The notes: generated by a model from the sequence alone, not told the origin. A stretch of 64,000 nucleotides of DNA from Acidobacteriaceae bacterium (GCA_025462735.1 JAOAPC010000003.1:242029-306028), one strand, 5' to 3'. Positions 44,528 to 54,019 are shown, counted from the first letter of the stretch. Program-made: numbers and translations.

Positions 44528-44619
44528 AGTTCTCCTCGAGGCAGGACGGCCGAAGTACAGCGAGTGCGTATCGACCATCGTACTTTACTCCGATTTATCG
44601 GAAAAATGCGCTGCTGTTG

Positions 44620-45081
44620 TCAGCGCAATTTATCAGGAAAAACGAATACGCGGCGGGCGAGATCTGATTGCAACGTGGCGTGCTGATAGTAACGGTTCAG
44701 GATTCCGTCTTTCCAGATCAGCAAGTCCGGGTTCTGCGCGGCGAATTCGCCCCATTCGATGCAAGCGCAGCGGGCCATCCGTTCGCGAACAAGAAAGAAA
44801 TAGGCGTGAGTGATGGTCTCGTGATAGAGCTTCGACCTTCCAAGACTAGCGGCGAATCGCTTCAGCGCGCCGGAAAATTTCTCGAGCGCTAGAAGCGGTG
44901 GATATTTTTGCAGGTAGGCGAATACCAGCCGGACATGATCGGTGTGGTGAAACTCACTTTCGGGCACGGCTCCAGCTTCAAAGCGGTCGATTAGTTCTTG
45001 ATCGCTTACATTCGAACTAGAATCACCACTCCCTGTCAGGGCGAACTTCGTGCGCGGTCCAGCACTGTGAAGCGTCGTCAT
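44620..45081 (-). CDS. Conserved-looking hypothetical protein, 153 aa
   Basis: The centre has ELIDRFEAGAVPESEFHHTDHVRLVFAYLQKYPP, with paired histidines and an aspartate (HHTDHVR) suggestive of metal binding, then YHETITHAYFFLVRERM. I do not recognise a named family. It overlaps the upstream small gene by 4 bp, so the two form a coupled module. No signal peptide or membrane helix. Function unknown. Confidence 0.65.
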   Translation of the reverse strand: MTTLHSAGPRTKFALTGSGDSSSNVSDQELIDRFEAGAVPESEFHHTDHVRLVFAYLQKYPPLLALEKFSGALKRFAASLGRSKLYHETITHAYFFLVRERMARCACIEWGEFAAQNPDLLIWKDGILNRYYQHATLQSDLARRVFVFPDKLR

Positions 45082-45374
45082 TTCTCCATCCTTCTTTTGT
45101 TGCGGGTGCCCTTACCTCTGATTTCTTTGAGGCGATGGCTGGCAGTCGAATCCAGCTCTAAGCCGTAAAACTTCTTCAGCTCTTGTATGCGGCCGAGCGA
45201 TGCGGGAGAGAAGGGCGTCTTTCCGTCGAAGGCGTGCAGCACGATACCCTCCAGCAGATCGCCCAGGGTCATGTCGTGAAATTCCGCAAAGGCCTTCAGG
45301 ACTTTGAGGAGCCGCTTCTCCATGCGAACGCCGGTTTGCACCCGCTCAACAATGAACTCCGTCGTCTCTGACAT
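45078..45374 (-). CDS. Small ribbon-helix-helix-like protein, 98 aa
   Basis: VERVQTGVRMEKRLLKVLKAFAEFHDMTLGDLLEGIVLHAF has the strand-helix-helix pattern of small DNA-binding regulators, but the fold is inferred only from pattern. ATG at 45374 is preferred over an upstream frame. An 8-bp tandem repeat lies right at its start, in operator position. It overlaps the next gene by 4 bp (ATGA), and the pair looks like a self-regulated two-gene module. Confidence 0.65.
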   Translation of the reverse strand: MSETTEFIVERVQTGVRMEKRLLKVLKAFAEFHDMTLGDLLEGIVLHAFDGKTPFSPASLGRIQELKKFYGLELDSTASHRLKEIRGKGTRNKRRMEK

Positions 45375-45398
45375 GTGTACCAGTGTACCACGGTACGT
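45375..45398. promoter_or_regulatory. 8-bp tandem operator-like repeat
   Basis: GTGTACCA, GTGTACCA and CGGTACGT follow one another at 45375-45398, immediately upstream of the minus-strand start at 45374. Position suggests binding of the small regulator to its own leader. Confidence 0.5.
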
Positions 45399-45480
45399 TG
45401 GCCTTGACGGGCATGAATATTTGTCCATTCATAATTACTTCTGGTAGGTTTAGCGTTTCCATACCGAAAGGGAGAAACAA

Positions 45481-46902
45481 TTGAAACGCTTGCCCCTGCT
45501 TTTTTTCGCACCGATTGTTTTTTTGGCGACCGCAAGTGCGCAGCTCGACGATTCCAGCAAAGAGCTTGCGCATGACATTTTTAAGCAGCTGATTGAAATC
45601 AACACCACGGATTCTGTGGGCAATGTGACCACGGCATCCGAGGCAATGGCTAGGCGTTTCCGCGATGCCGGCTTCCCGGAAAACGACATTTATATTGGCG
45701 GCCCCAATGATCGCAAGAAGAACCTGGTCGTGCGCCTGCACGGATCGGCAAAGCTCAAGCCAGTCCTGCTGATCGGGCACCTTGATGTGGTTGAAGCGCG
45801 GCGCGAGGATTGGACCACGGACCCTTTCCAGTTTGTAGAAAAGGACGGCTACTTCTATGGTCGCGGCACGCAGGACATGAAAGATGAGGACGCGATCATG
45901 GTGGCAACCATGATTCGCTTTAAAGAAGAAGGATTTGTTCCTGACCGCGACGTCATTCTTGCTCTCACTGCGGATGAGGAGGGCGGCAACTCGAATGGGG
46001 TCGATTGGCTATTAAAGAACAAGCGCGATCTCGTGAACGCCGAATTGGTGCTCAATGCTGACGATCTCACCGTGTGGAGCGAGCACGGCAAAGTGCTGGA
46101 GGTAGACGTAGTTGCGAGCGAGAAGATCTATTCCGATTATGAACTGCTGGTGACGGACTCTGGCGGCCACAGCTCGATACCGAAACCGCAGAACCCGATT
46201 TACGAATTGTCGCAAGCGCTCATTCGGCTTCAGCAATACAAGTTTCCGGTGGAATTAAGTGATGTGACGCGCGCTTACTATGAGCAGCGGGCGCAGTCAG
46301 AAACAGGACAGCGCGCGGCAGACATAAGAGGTTTGTTAAGCAATCCTCCGGACCAGGCGGCGGTCGATCGACTTTCGCGGGACGTGATCGATAATGCCAC
46401 CCTGCGCACAACTTGCGTTGCCACACGGCTAAACGCGGGACATGCGAACAACGCTTTGCCGCAACGCGCGGAAGCAATCGTGAACTGCCGGATCCTGCCG
46501 GGGCACACGAAAGTGGAGACCCGGGAGACTCTGATGCGGGCAATTGCAGACCCGGCAGTCGCTGTGCACTATGTCAGCAACGCCTTCAACTCGTCTGACA
46601 CTCCGCCCAGCACGCCAGTCTTCACGCCGCAGCCGCTACGCTCTGACGTGCTCGACTCGGTGAAGAAAGTCTCTCAGCAAATGTGGCCGGGAGTTCCAGT
46701 TATTCCCACCATGGCCGAAGGAGCTTCCGACGGAATTTATACTAGCGCCGCCGGAATTCCGACGTACCTCGTGGCGGGTGTGGGAATCGACCGGAGCGAT
46801 GACCGCGAACACGGCAGAGATGAGCGTGTGGGCGTCCAGTCGTTCTATCGCGGGCTGGAGTTTTGGTACCAGTTTCTTAAGACGTTCGCAGGCCGCGAGT
46901 AA
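45481..46902 (+). CDS. Secreted M20-family metallopeptidase
   Basis: A signal peptide (about residues 1-20, ending ATASAQ) precedes a di-zinc aminoacylase/carboxypeptidase fold. Metal ligands lie in LLIGHLDVV, GTQDMKDEDA, TADEEGG and the C-terminal region, and the dimerisation domain starts near SSIPKPQNPIYELSQAL. M20 enzymes release amino acids from peptides or N-acyl groups; the substrate here is unknown. TTG at 45481 follows AAAGGGAG. It is exported, so it probably acts on extracellular or periplasmic peptides. Confidence 0.88.
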   Translation: MKRLPLLFFAPIVFLATASAQLDDSSKELAHDIFKQLIEINTTDSVGNVTTASEAMARRFRDAGFPENDIYIGGPNDRKKNLVVRLHGSAKLKPVLLIGHLDVVEARREDWTTDPFQFVEKDGYFYGRGTQDMKDEDAIMVATMIRFKEEGFVPDRDVILALTADEEGGNSNGVDWLLKNKRDLVNAELVLNADDLTVWSEHGKVLEVDVVASEKIYSDYELLVTDSGGHSSIPKPQNPIYELSQALIRLQQYKFPVELSDVTRAYYEQRAQSETGQRAADIRGLLSNPPDQAAVDRLSRDVIDNATLRTTCVATRLNAGHANNALPQRAEAIVNCRILPGHTKVETRETLMRAIADPAVAVHYVSNAFNSSDTPPSTPVFTPQPLRSDVLDSVKKVSQQMWPGVPVIPTMAEGASDGIYTSAAGIPTYLVAGVGIDRSDDREHGRDERVGVQSFYRGLEFWYQFLKTFAGRE

Positions 46903-46997
46903 TAGCTGGAAGATCAACGCTTCTGGGATCTCTCGCTCAGTGACGTAAATGACAAGCTTTGTATCAGCGCTCAGATTCGAGCGAGTGTGCAGAAGAA

Positions 46998-48590
46998 CTA
47001 TGCTGTTTTGGCGGTTGATTCTGGTTTGTGGCGGGACTCGGAGATTCGAATTAGAGTGGGCAGCACATCGCCCATCTCAGCTCGTTTCTCGCCAAATGCG
47101 AAGTAGATGCGGCTGAATAAGCGATAAAGATCGTCATAGATGCGCCGTTCAGAGGGGTCGGGCTCGAACACGCGGTGCGGTGGACATATCTTATCCTGCG
47201 CTTCTTCGATAGTTTTGAAAGTGCGTGCCGCCAGAAATGCGAAGATTGCGGAACCTAAGCTGGTAACGCTTTTGGTCGGCACCAGCACCGGACGCCCGAG
47301 GACGTTTGCGTACACCCGATTCAACACTTCGTTCTTTTGCGGAATGCCGCCGGCGTTGATCACACGTTGAACGTGGACTCCCTTACTTTCCATGCGATCG
47401 AAAATTACACGCGTATGAAGAGCGGTACCTTCGACGGCGGCAAATAGCTCGTCTTGCGCCGTGCTCTGCAAGTTCCATCCCAAGGTGATGCCGCGCAGAT
47501 TCGGATTAACCAGGACTGTGCGATCACCATTGTCCCAGGTCATCCGGAGGAGACCGGTTTGTCCGGCACGATAATTTTCGAGCCCGTTACTCAATGTGGC
47601 CACATCAGTGCCGGCGCGAGCAGCGATAGCGTTAAAGATGTCACCGACAGCTGAGAGGCCCGCCTCAATTCCGGTGCGCTGAGGATGGACGCTTCCCTGC
47701 ACCACGCCGCACACACCTGGAACCAGATTTGGCGAAGGCGTGATGCCGATGATGCAAGTGGAGGTGCCAACCACGTTGACCATGTCATCAGTGCGGCAAC
47801 CGGCACCGATGGCGTCCCAGTGCGCGTCGAATGCGCCGACTGGAATCGGGATACCCGGTTTGAGACCCAACTTCTCAGCCCAGAACGATGACAGCCTTCC
47901 GGCAATTTGATCTGAAGTTGTATATTCGCCTTGCAGTTTTTCCCGGACGCCGGCGAGTAGTGGATCAACTTTCTTCAGAAAGTCTTTGGGCGGAAGTCCG
48001 CCAAGTTTTGCATTCCACAGCCATTTGTGTCCCATGGCGCAGATGCTACGCTTCACTTTTTTGGGATCAGTGATGCCGCAGAGGGTAGCGGCAACCACGT
48101 CGCAATGCTCGAATGCAGAAACGAAATCTTTGCGCTTTTCAGGATTGTGGCGTAGCCAGTGAAGGAGCTTGGAGAATCCCCACTCCGAGGAATAAACCCC
48201 ACCGCACCATTCAATAGCTTCTAGTCTTTCGCGGTGAGCGGCGGCGGTGATCTCTTCGGCTTCGCTTTTGGCGCGGTGATCGCACCATAGGTAGTATTCG
48301 CCGAGCGGCTGAAGGTCTTTGCCAACTGGAATCACCGATGAGCCAGTGGTGTCGAGAGCGATGGCTTCAATCTGTTCGCCGGAAATTCCGGCCTGCTTCA
48401 CGGCTTCGCGAGTGGCGGCGGCCAAGGCGCGCATGTGGTCTTCATGCGATTGGGTGGCGTATTCTGGATCTTCGCGCTTGCGATGCAGAGGGTATTCGGA
48501 GATAGCAGAAGCGATCAGTCCGCGTTCGCTATCGACGATCGAAACACGAACGCTTAGGGTGCCGAAGTCAACGCCTGCAACAACCGCCAT
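46998..48590 (-). CDS. araB: Ribulokinase, FGGY family
   Basis: Phosphorylates L-ribulose in arabinose breakdown. FGGY-family sugar kinase of 530 residues with the ATP-binding start GVDFGTLSVRVSIVD, a central substrate region with PIPVGAFDAHWDAIGAGC, and the conserved INAGGIPQKNEVLNRVYANVLGRPV (about 413-437). It closely resembles AraB. Its start codon overlaps the stop of the isomerase gene upstream by one base. Last gene of the pentose operon. Confidence 0.9.
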   Translation of the reverse strand: MAVVAGVDFGTLSVRVSIVDSERGLIASAISEYPLHRKREDPEYATQSHEDHMRALAAATREAVKQAGISGEQIEAIALDTTGSSVIPVGKDLQPLGEYYLWCDHRAKSEAEEITAAAHRERLEAIEWCGGVYSSEWGFSKLLHWLRHNPEKRKDFVSAFEHCDVVAATLCGITDPKKVKRSICAMGHKWLWNAKLGGLPPKDFLKKVDPLLAGVREKLQGEYTTSDQIAGRLSSFWAEKLGLKPGIPIPVGAFDAHWDAIGAGCRTDDMVNVVGTSTCIIGITPSPNLVPGVCGVVQGSVHPQRTGIEAGLSAVGDIFNAIAARAGTDVATLSNGLENYRAGQTGLLRMTWDNGDRTVLVNPNLRGITLGWNLQSTAQDELFAAVEGTALHTRVIFDRMESKGVHVQRVINAGGIPQKNEVLNRVYANVLGRPVLVPTKSVTSLGSAIFAFLAARTFKTIEEAQDKICPPHRVFEPDPSERRIYDDLYRLFSRIYFAFGEKRAEMGDVLPTLIRISESRHKPESTAKTA

Positions 48591-50020
48591 CAGCAGGCTC
48601 CGTCAGGACGATCGTGCCAGTAGGTCTCCCAGCCGAGATAGCGAGTGGCGGCTTCGTGAAGCGCAGGAGCCACGGAAGAAAGGTTTGCCGCCACATGATG
48701 CTCGAAGCCGTTTTCGCAAATGTAATGCAGTAGCTTCTGCATCTTCGGAATTTCTACGACGCCAGCGCCGCCGAAGGTATTGAGAGGGTCGTCGGTGAAC
48801 CGACCCTCACCAACATAGCCCCGCATTTTGCCTGCGGTGTCATCGGTTGAAAATCGCGCGAAACTCATCTTCTCCGGCTTGATCAGGCCAACGACTGTGC
48901 CATAGGTATTCTCTTTGCCTACAGTACCGGCAATGATTTCCTGAAAATCCATTTTGAAGGAACGGAAGAAATGTTTGGGAAGGTTGGCGCAGTGGAAGCA
49001 CACAGCTTTATTTGGATCAGTGCCGTAATTATTATTCCAGTCGAGCAGCGCAGAAGGCGTGCCAGATGCGAGTTGCAGAGCGTGCATGCCGAGAACGCCG
49101 GCAATGTCGACTTCGCAAGCGCTGGAAAGAAGTTGCTCGCTCATCATGCTCATTACGGTACAGGGGACCACGCCAAAATTTTCTTCGAGGGAAGTCCAGC
49201 ACTGTACGGCGCTGATGCTCACTTCGGTCGCCGCCATCCACTGGTCAATCACGGCGCCGAGCTTGGCCATTTTCATCAGGGCGGTGGCTGGAACATCCTT
49301 AGAGTCCACGTACTTCTTAATCGACGCCAATTTGCCTTGGGCAAGATCGTCGGTGTCTTTCATCCGATCGATGCGGCCGAGCACTTCCGAAAGATCGAGG
49401 GTCTCGATTGAGATGCCGTTCGCCTCGAGAATCTTTTCGCTGTACCGGACGGTATTGAACGCAGCCGGACGGGCGCCAATCGCTCCCACGCGCAGATTGC
49501 GAAAGCCGTTTACGACGCGGCAAACAGCAGCAAACCATTGCAGGTCTTTGGCGAATTCAGGAGAGTCTGGCGCCTCGGTGTGAAGAGTGGTTATCGAATA
49601 AGGAATGCCGTATTGCCGCAGGTTATTGCAAGCCGACATCTTGCCGCAAAAACTGTCGCGGCGAAAGGCGATGGTCATTTTCTTGGGATCGTCGGGAGTC
49701 GCCTGAATCAGCACTGGAACGCGGAGGTCAGCAAGACGCAATGTGTCCGCAATGGCGCGCTCTTCACCGAAGTTCGGCAGGGTGACGATAACGCCGTCGA
49801 TCCGGTCGCGGTTCTTTTTGAAGAGATCGGCACAACGCCGGGATTCCTCGCGTGTCTCGACCGCCCCATATTTGCTTTCCTCGGGAGTAAGCGCCACCAC
49901 GTCGATGCCAGCGGCCCCGAGCGCACGGATCATTTCTTCGCGGCCGCTTTTCGCAAGGTGATCGGGGAAGAAACCGCGGTTCCCCACGATTAGTCCCATC
50001 GTCATTTTTTTAGTTGCCAT
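48590..50020 (-). CDS. L-fucose/L-arabinose isomerase-type protein
   Basis: A 476-residue member of the FucI/AraA fold superfamily, without close AraA hallmarks that I can name. Neighbours (araB, araD, symporter, mutarotase) imply conversion of L-arabinose to L-ribulose. Motif stretches such as ACNNLRQYG, CWTSLEENFGVVPC and MHALQLASGTPSALLDWNNNYG are recognisable. The assignment to arabinose is from operon context; fucose or another aldose remains possible. The adjacent small membrane protein gene is 89 bp upstream. Confidence 0.78.
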   Translation of the reverse strand: MATKKMTMGLIVGNRGFFPDHLAKSGREEMIRALGAAGIDVVALTPEESKYGAVETREESRRCADLFKKNRDRIDGVIVTLPNFGEERAIADTLRLADLRVPVLIQATPDDPKKMTIAFRRDSFCGKMSACNNLRQYGIPYSITTLHTEAPDSPEFAKDLQWFAAVCRVVNGFRNLRVGAIGARPAAFNTVRYSEKILEANGISIETLDLSEVLGRIDRMKDTDDLAQGKLASIKKYVDSKDVPATALMKMAKLGAVIDQWMAATEVSISAVQCWTSLEENFGVVPCTVMSMMSEQLLSSACEVDIAGVLGMHALQLASGTPSALLDWNNNYGTDPNKAVCFHCANLPKHFFRSFKMDFQEIIAGTVGKENTYGTVVGLIKPEKMSFARFSTDDTAGKMRGYVGEGRFTDDPLNTFGGAGVVEIPKMQKLLHYICENGFEHHVAANLSSVAPALHEAATRYLGWETYWHDRPDGAC

Positions 50021-50109
50021 AAAGACCCTGAAAATCAGCTGCTAGCTCTTAGCTTTTTAGCTCTTAGCAAGCCAAGCCAGAGGCTGTCGTTTCAATAGCG
50101 GATATGTCG

Positions 50110-50328
50110 CTAATAACTAGTCTTTCTTGGCCAGAACATCAAGACGTATACGGTGCCCAAAGCGATTAGCAATGCTCCCCACCACACCGGAGCGTGCAGT
50201 TCGGCCAAGACTACATCCGGCGGGTGCGACCATTCTGCCAGTCCGCTAATAAAGATCAAGACTCCATAAACTAGCAGTAGCACCCCTACAAAAAACCAGA
50301 CCGGGATTATGTGATGCTTTTCGCTCAT
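50110..50328 (-). CDS. Small membrane protein in the pentose operon, 72 aa
   Basis: Two hydrophobic helices (about residues 9-32 and 47-66) with a short loop ending VLAELHAPVWWG. It is 6 bp from the symporter gene, so it is probably co-transcribed and may assist it. No family recognised. Between it and the isomerase (50021-50109) are short AGCTCTTAGCT-type repeats. Confidence 0.7.
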   Translation of the reverse strand: MSEKHHIIPVWFFVGVLLLVYGVLIFISGLAEWSHPPDVVLAELHAPVWWGALLIALGTVYVLMFWPRKTSY

Positions 50329-50334
50329 CTCGTC

Positions 50335-52038
50335 TCACCAGAAGATAATTTGAAGAATTACCAAAATTACAAGCGCGACAATGCCCCAGAACAAAGGCCG
50401 TTGCAGCAACGGTGCACGGTCTTCGCGCGCCAGCGGAGTCAGGCTGTAAACCAGTCCGATCAGTTCGCTATCTGGCCGTGGCTTGGTCACCAGCGTCACA
50501 AGAACGGTTACAACAACGCAGGTGACGCATGACCAGAGCGCCTGATACATGTCCTGCGCTAATCCTTTGGCAAGCGGAGACAGCGCAAATACTGGCACCC
50601 AACGCTGAGGATCCAGCTTCATCAACGCAAACATGCTCACCGATGAGAGTGTCCCGGCCAGCAGTCCCCAGAATCCGGCGGCGCGGGTCGTGCGTTTCCA
50701 AAGCATTCCGAGCAGTACCGTGCCGAAGAGCGGCGCGATGAAAAATCCGAACAGCGCCTGAACGTAATCCATGATGCTGGCGAAGCCCATTACCAGATAC
50801 GCAGTTCCAATGCTGATGATCAGACCGATCATTGTGCACCACCGACCCATGGAAACGTAATGGTGATCCGGCGCAGTTTTGTGAAGATAGGGACGATAAA
50901 TGTCGTAAGTCCACACAGTGGCAAATGCGCTCACGTTGCCCGCCATGCCGGCCATGAATCCCGCGACCAGCGCCGTAATTCCGAGTCCCAGCAACCCTGG
51001 GCCGCAGTATCGTGCCAGCATCAGTGGAAGCACTTCGTTATAGCTGTATTGCCCAGCCTGGATTCCGCTCGCTGAAACCAGATGCATGGGCAGAACCGCG
51101 CGTCCGAGCAGTCCCGGAAGAATCACTATCAATGGCACGGCCATCTTGAAAAACGAGCCGATGATAGGAGCTATCTTAGCGGAGCGGATGTCTTTTGCAG
51201 ATAGAACGCGCTGCACAACCAGGAAGTCAGTTGTCCAGTAACCCATGGACTGCACTGCGGCGAGGCCAAATATAATTCCGATCCAGTTAATGCCCATAGG
51301 ATTGCTGCTGGACGAACTCAGGGGCGCCCACATGTGAGTGAAGTCCTGGCCGGGAAAATTCTGGTGAATGCGAGCGACCATTCCGCTCCATCCTCCGGCT
51401 TCAATCAAGCCCAGGATCGGTATGAGCAACGCGCCGAACCAAATCAGGAAGAACTGCAAAACTTCATTGAAGATCGCAGAAAACAATCCACCGGCAGCGA
51501 CGTATACGCCCACGGTCAGCGAGGAAACCCAAATACTGAAACTGATGTTCCAGCCCAACACCACTTTCATCACCACGGCCATGGCATACATGTTCACGCC
51601 AGACATCAGAATGGTCATGACCGCGAACGTAACGGCACTGAGCCCGCTGGCCTCCGAGCCGTAGCGCAATTTGAGATAGCCGGGAACCGAATGAGTTTTC
51701 GAAATATAGTAGAACGGCATCATTACGAGGCCGAGAAATACCATGGCAGGAATAGCGCCGATCCAATACCAGTGCGCGGCCATAATGCCGTACTGGTAGG
51801 CGGACCCGGCCCAGCCAAGAAGTTCGAGCGAACCAAGATTTGCGGAAACAAACGCGAGACCCGCGACCCACGCAGTCATCTCACGTCCGGCCAGAAAGAA
51901 GTCTTCGCCGGTGTTGGCGAAACGTTTCAGATAAAAGCCTATGACCAGGACTAATAGAAAGTAGAAAGCGATAATCGCCAGGTCGACTGCCGAAAGACGT
52001 ACCAGGCGTTCTGTTACGTACATCGCAAGTGGGCTCAT
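50335..52038 (-). CDS. Sodium/sugar symporter (SSS family)
   Basis: Imports a solute together with sodium. About 14 hydrophobic segments in 567 residues, with the SSS signatures GREMTAWVAGLAFVSANLGSLELLG (about 50-75) and FGLAAVQSMGYWTTDFLVVQRVLSAKD (about 259-285). Similar to SglT-type transporters, and the operon suggests L-arabinose or a related pentose. Its start overlaps araD's end by 4 bp. The MFS gene at 22743 is a separate system. Confidence 0.88.
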   Translation of the reverse strand: MSPLAMYVTERLVRLSAVDLAIIAFYFLLVLVIGFYLKRFANTGEDFFLAGREMTAWVAGLAFVSANLGSLELLGWAGSAYQYGIMAAHWYWIGAIPAMVFLGLVMMPFYYISKTHSVPGYLKLRYGSEASGLSAVTFAVMTILMSGVNMYAMAVVMKVVLGWNISFSIWVSSLTVGVYVAAGGLFSAIFNEVLQFFLIWFGALLIPILGLIEAGGWSGMVARIHQNFPGQDFTHMWAPLSSSSSNPMGINWIGIIFGLAAVQSMGYWTTDFLVVQRVLSAKDIRSAKIAPIIGSFFKMAVPLIVILPGLLGRAVLPMHLVSASGIQAGQYSYNEVLPLMLARYCGPGLLGLGITALVAGFMAGMAGNVSAFATVWTYDIYRPYLHKTAPDHHYVSMGRWCTMIGLIISIGTAYLVMGFASIMDYVQALFGFFIAPLFGTVLLGMLWKRTTRAAGFWGLLAGTLSSVSMFALMKLDPQRWVPVFALSPLAKGLAQDMYQALWSCVTCVVVTVLVTLVTKPRPDSELIGLVYSLTPLAREDRAPLLQRPLFWGIVALVILVILQIIFW

Positions 52039-52769
52039 TTCGGTTCCTTAGTTTGGCCGTAATAGGCGGCGCTACCATGTTTGCGAAGATAGTGACGGTC
52101 GTGCAGTGGCTTTCCGATTGCGTTCGCTTCGGCGTTGATCGTAGTGGTGAGGAACGCCATACGCGCAATAGCCTCGAGCACCACGGCATTGTGGGCGGCA
52201 GTTCTTGCATTCGGGCCCCATGTAAACGGGCCGTGATTCGCAACCAGAACGCCGGGGATGGAAGCCGCACTGCGGTCTCGAAGCCGGCGGACGATGGCAT
52301 CGCCGGTATTTCTCTCATAGTCGCCTGCGATTTCATGTTCGGGGAGAGACTCGGTGACAGGAACAGGGCCGTGAAAATAATCTGCGTGGGTGGTTCCGAA
52401 GCACGGAATCTCGCGCAGAGCCTGTGCCCAGGCGGTAGCGTACTCGGAGTGAGTGTGGACGACTCCGCCAACATCGGCGAAAGCTTTGTACAGAACCAGA
52501 TGGGTATGAAGATCGGATGACGGCCGCAGTTTTCCTTGGATAATTCTGCCGTCGAGATCAGTAACGACCAAGTGCCCAGGCTTCATCTTGTCGTAAGGAA
52601 CACCGCTCGGCTTAATAACCACCAAAGCTTTGTCGCGATCGATCCCACTGGCGTTGCCGAATGTGTAAAGGACTAATCCGCGCCGCACCAGCTCGAGGTT
52701 AGCTTCCAGAACCTCCTCGCGCAGTTGCTTCAATGAAGACTTCGACAACCTAGCGTGGTGGCTCGGCAA
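52035..52769 (-). CDS. araD: L-ribulose-5-phosphate 4-epimerase
   Basis: Converts L-ribulose-5-phosphate to D-xylulose-5-phosphate. A class II aldolase fold protein of 244 residues with the zinc histidines in VVHTHSEYATAWA (about 101-113), TTHADYFHG and the catalytic GNASGIDRD region (about 38-46). TTG at 52769 follows GGGGAG; the next TTG, seven codons in, is also possible. It overlaps the symporter gene by 4 bp. Confidence 0.9.
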   Translation of the reverse strand: MPSHHARLSKSSLKQLREEVLEANLELVRRGLVLYTFGNASGIDRDKALVVIKPSGVPYDKMKPGHLVVTDLDGRIIQGKLRPSSDLHTHLVLYKAFADVGGVVHTHSEYATAWAQALREIPCFGTTHADYFHGPVPVTESLPEHEIAGDYERNTGDAIVRRLRDRSAASIPGVLVANHGPFTWGPNARTAAHNAVVLEAIARMAFLTTTINAEANAIGKPLHDRHYLRKHGSAAYYGQTKEPK

Positions 52770-52810
52770 CTTCGCGGCTCCCCAAACTTGCGATCGTCTG
52801 CAGCCAGATT

Positions 52811-53914
52811 TTATCGAGCTGAAAACCGAAACACGGTGACGGTGTGGTATTTCTGTCCCGGCTTCAATTCAGTTGTAGGAAATTTCGGGTGATTCGGCGA
52901 ATCCGGAAAGTGTTGGGTCTCAAGGCACAAGGCCTCACGACGCTGATACGCCTTGCCACCTTTGCCTACGATCGTGCCATCCAAGAAATTGCCGGTGTAA
53001 AACTGAACGCCAGGTTGATCGGTCAGCACTTGCAACACGCGTCCGCTGGTCGGCTCGTAGACTTCGGCCGCCTCCGACAATTTGCCGCCGTTATCGAGCA
53101 CCCAGTTGTGGTCGTAGCCGTGGCCCTTTTTCAGTTGATCGTTGTCTTCGTTAATTCTTGCACCCACAGCAGTGGGCTTGCGGAAATCGAAAGGCGTTCC
53201 TGCGACCGACGGCAATTCTCCGGTTGGGATGAGATTGTCATTGACGGGCGTATAGCGGCTCGCGTTGATTTTTACTTGATTCTGCAGAATGTTCCCATTG
53301 CCCTGCCCCGCCAAGTTGAAATAAGAATGGTTAGTCAGATTCAGGACCGTGTCTTTGTCCGTCGTGGCAGAGTATTCAATTTTCAAGTCCTTGCCCACGA
53401 CCGTGTAGCGCACAACCGCGGTCAGCGTTCCCGGGAACCCCGAGTCCCCATCGGGGCTAACGTGAGTAAGTTCGACCCCGTGCGGGATCTCTTTCGCCTT
53501 CCAAACGGCTTTGTCGAATCCCTTCGGACCACCGTGAAGAGTATTAGGACCGTCATTCAGGGGAGTGTGGTACGTCTTGCCGTCGAGCGTGAATTGCCCG
53601 CCACCAATGCGGTTGGCGTAACGTCCAATGATCGCGCCGAAAAACGCTGGGTTCGGTTTGGGCCCGCCGGTATAGCCGTCGAGCGAGTCAAATCCCAGGA
53701 CTACGTCGGCCGATTTGCCGTTTTTATCGGGTACTTTGATCGACTGAATAATGCCGCCGTAGGTAATGACTCGGGCCTCGATTGCGCCGTTTTTCAGAGT
53801 GTAGATGTCGACTTCGGCTCCGTCCGGAGTCTTCCCAAATTGCTGTTTCGTGACTTGACCCTGCATGTCCGTCACAATGGTTGCAAGCGCAAATACGAGA
53901 GCGCACACCCTCAT
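52811..53914 (-). CDS. galM: Aldose 1-epimerase (mutarotase), exported
   Basis: Interconverts alpha and beta anomers of aldoses. 367 residues including a signal peptide (about 1-20). GalM motifs present are GRYANRI, TLHGG, NLTNHSYFNLAG and the catalytic end of GVQFYTGN. Periplasmic mutarotation before import by the symporter fits the operon. ATG follows GGAGG. First gene of the operon. A LacI-type palindrome lies 92 bp upstream. Confidence 0.9.
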   Translation of the reverse strand: MRVCALVFALATIVTDMQGQVTKQQFGKTPDGAEVDIYTLKNGAIEARVITYGGIIQSIKVPDKNGKSADVVLGFDSLDGYTGGPKPNPAFFGAIIGRYANRIGGGQFTLDGKTYHTPLNDGPNTLHGGPKGFDKAVWKAKEIPHGVELTHVSPDGDSGFPGTLTAVVRYTVVGKDLKIEYSATTDKDTVLNLTNHSYFNLAGQGNGNILQNQVKINASRYTPVNDNLIPTGELPSVAGTPFDFRKPTAVGARINEDNDQLKKGHGYDHNWVLDNGGKLSEAAEVYEPTSGRVLQVLTDQPGVQFYTGNFLDGTIVGKGGKAYQRREALCLETQHFPDSPNHPKFPTTELKPGQKYHTVTVFRFSAR

Positions 53915-54005
53915 TCGCGCAACCTCCGATTAGATTTTGGTCTCGCACCGCCGAATCTTTCGGCGCTGCTATGGAACGCTGCATTATCTCTAATTGATGA
54001 CTGGT

Positions 54006-54019
54006 TGTAAACGTTTACA
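54006..54019. promoter_or_regulatory. LacI-family-type operator of the pentose operon
   Basis: TGTAAACGTTTACA is a perfect 14-bp palindrome with the central CG and flanks (TTGTAAACGTTTACAC) typical of LacI/GalR-family operators. It sits between galM and the end of galK, 92 bp upstream of the galM start. No LacI-type gene is in the window. Confidence 0.72.

Noticed and set aside
52844..54010. 388-aa ORF on the plus strand
   Set aside because: Antisense to galM, which is a clear mutarotase with signal peptide and motifs.
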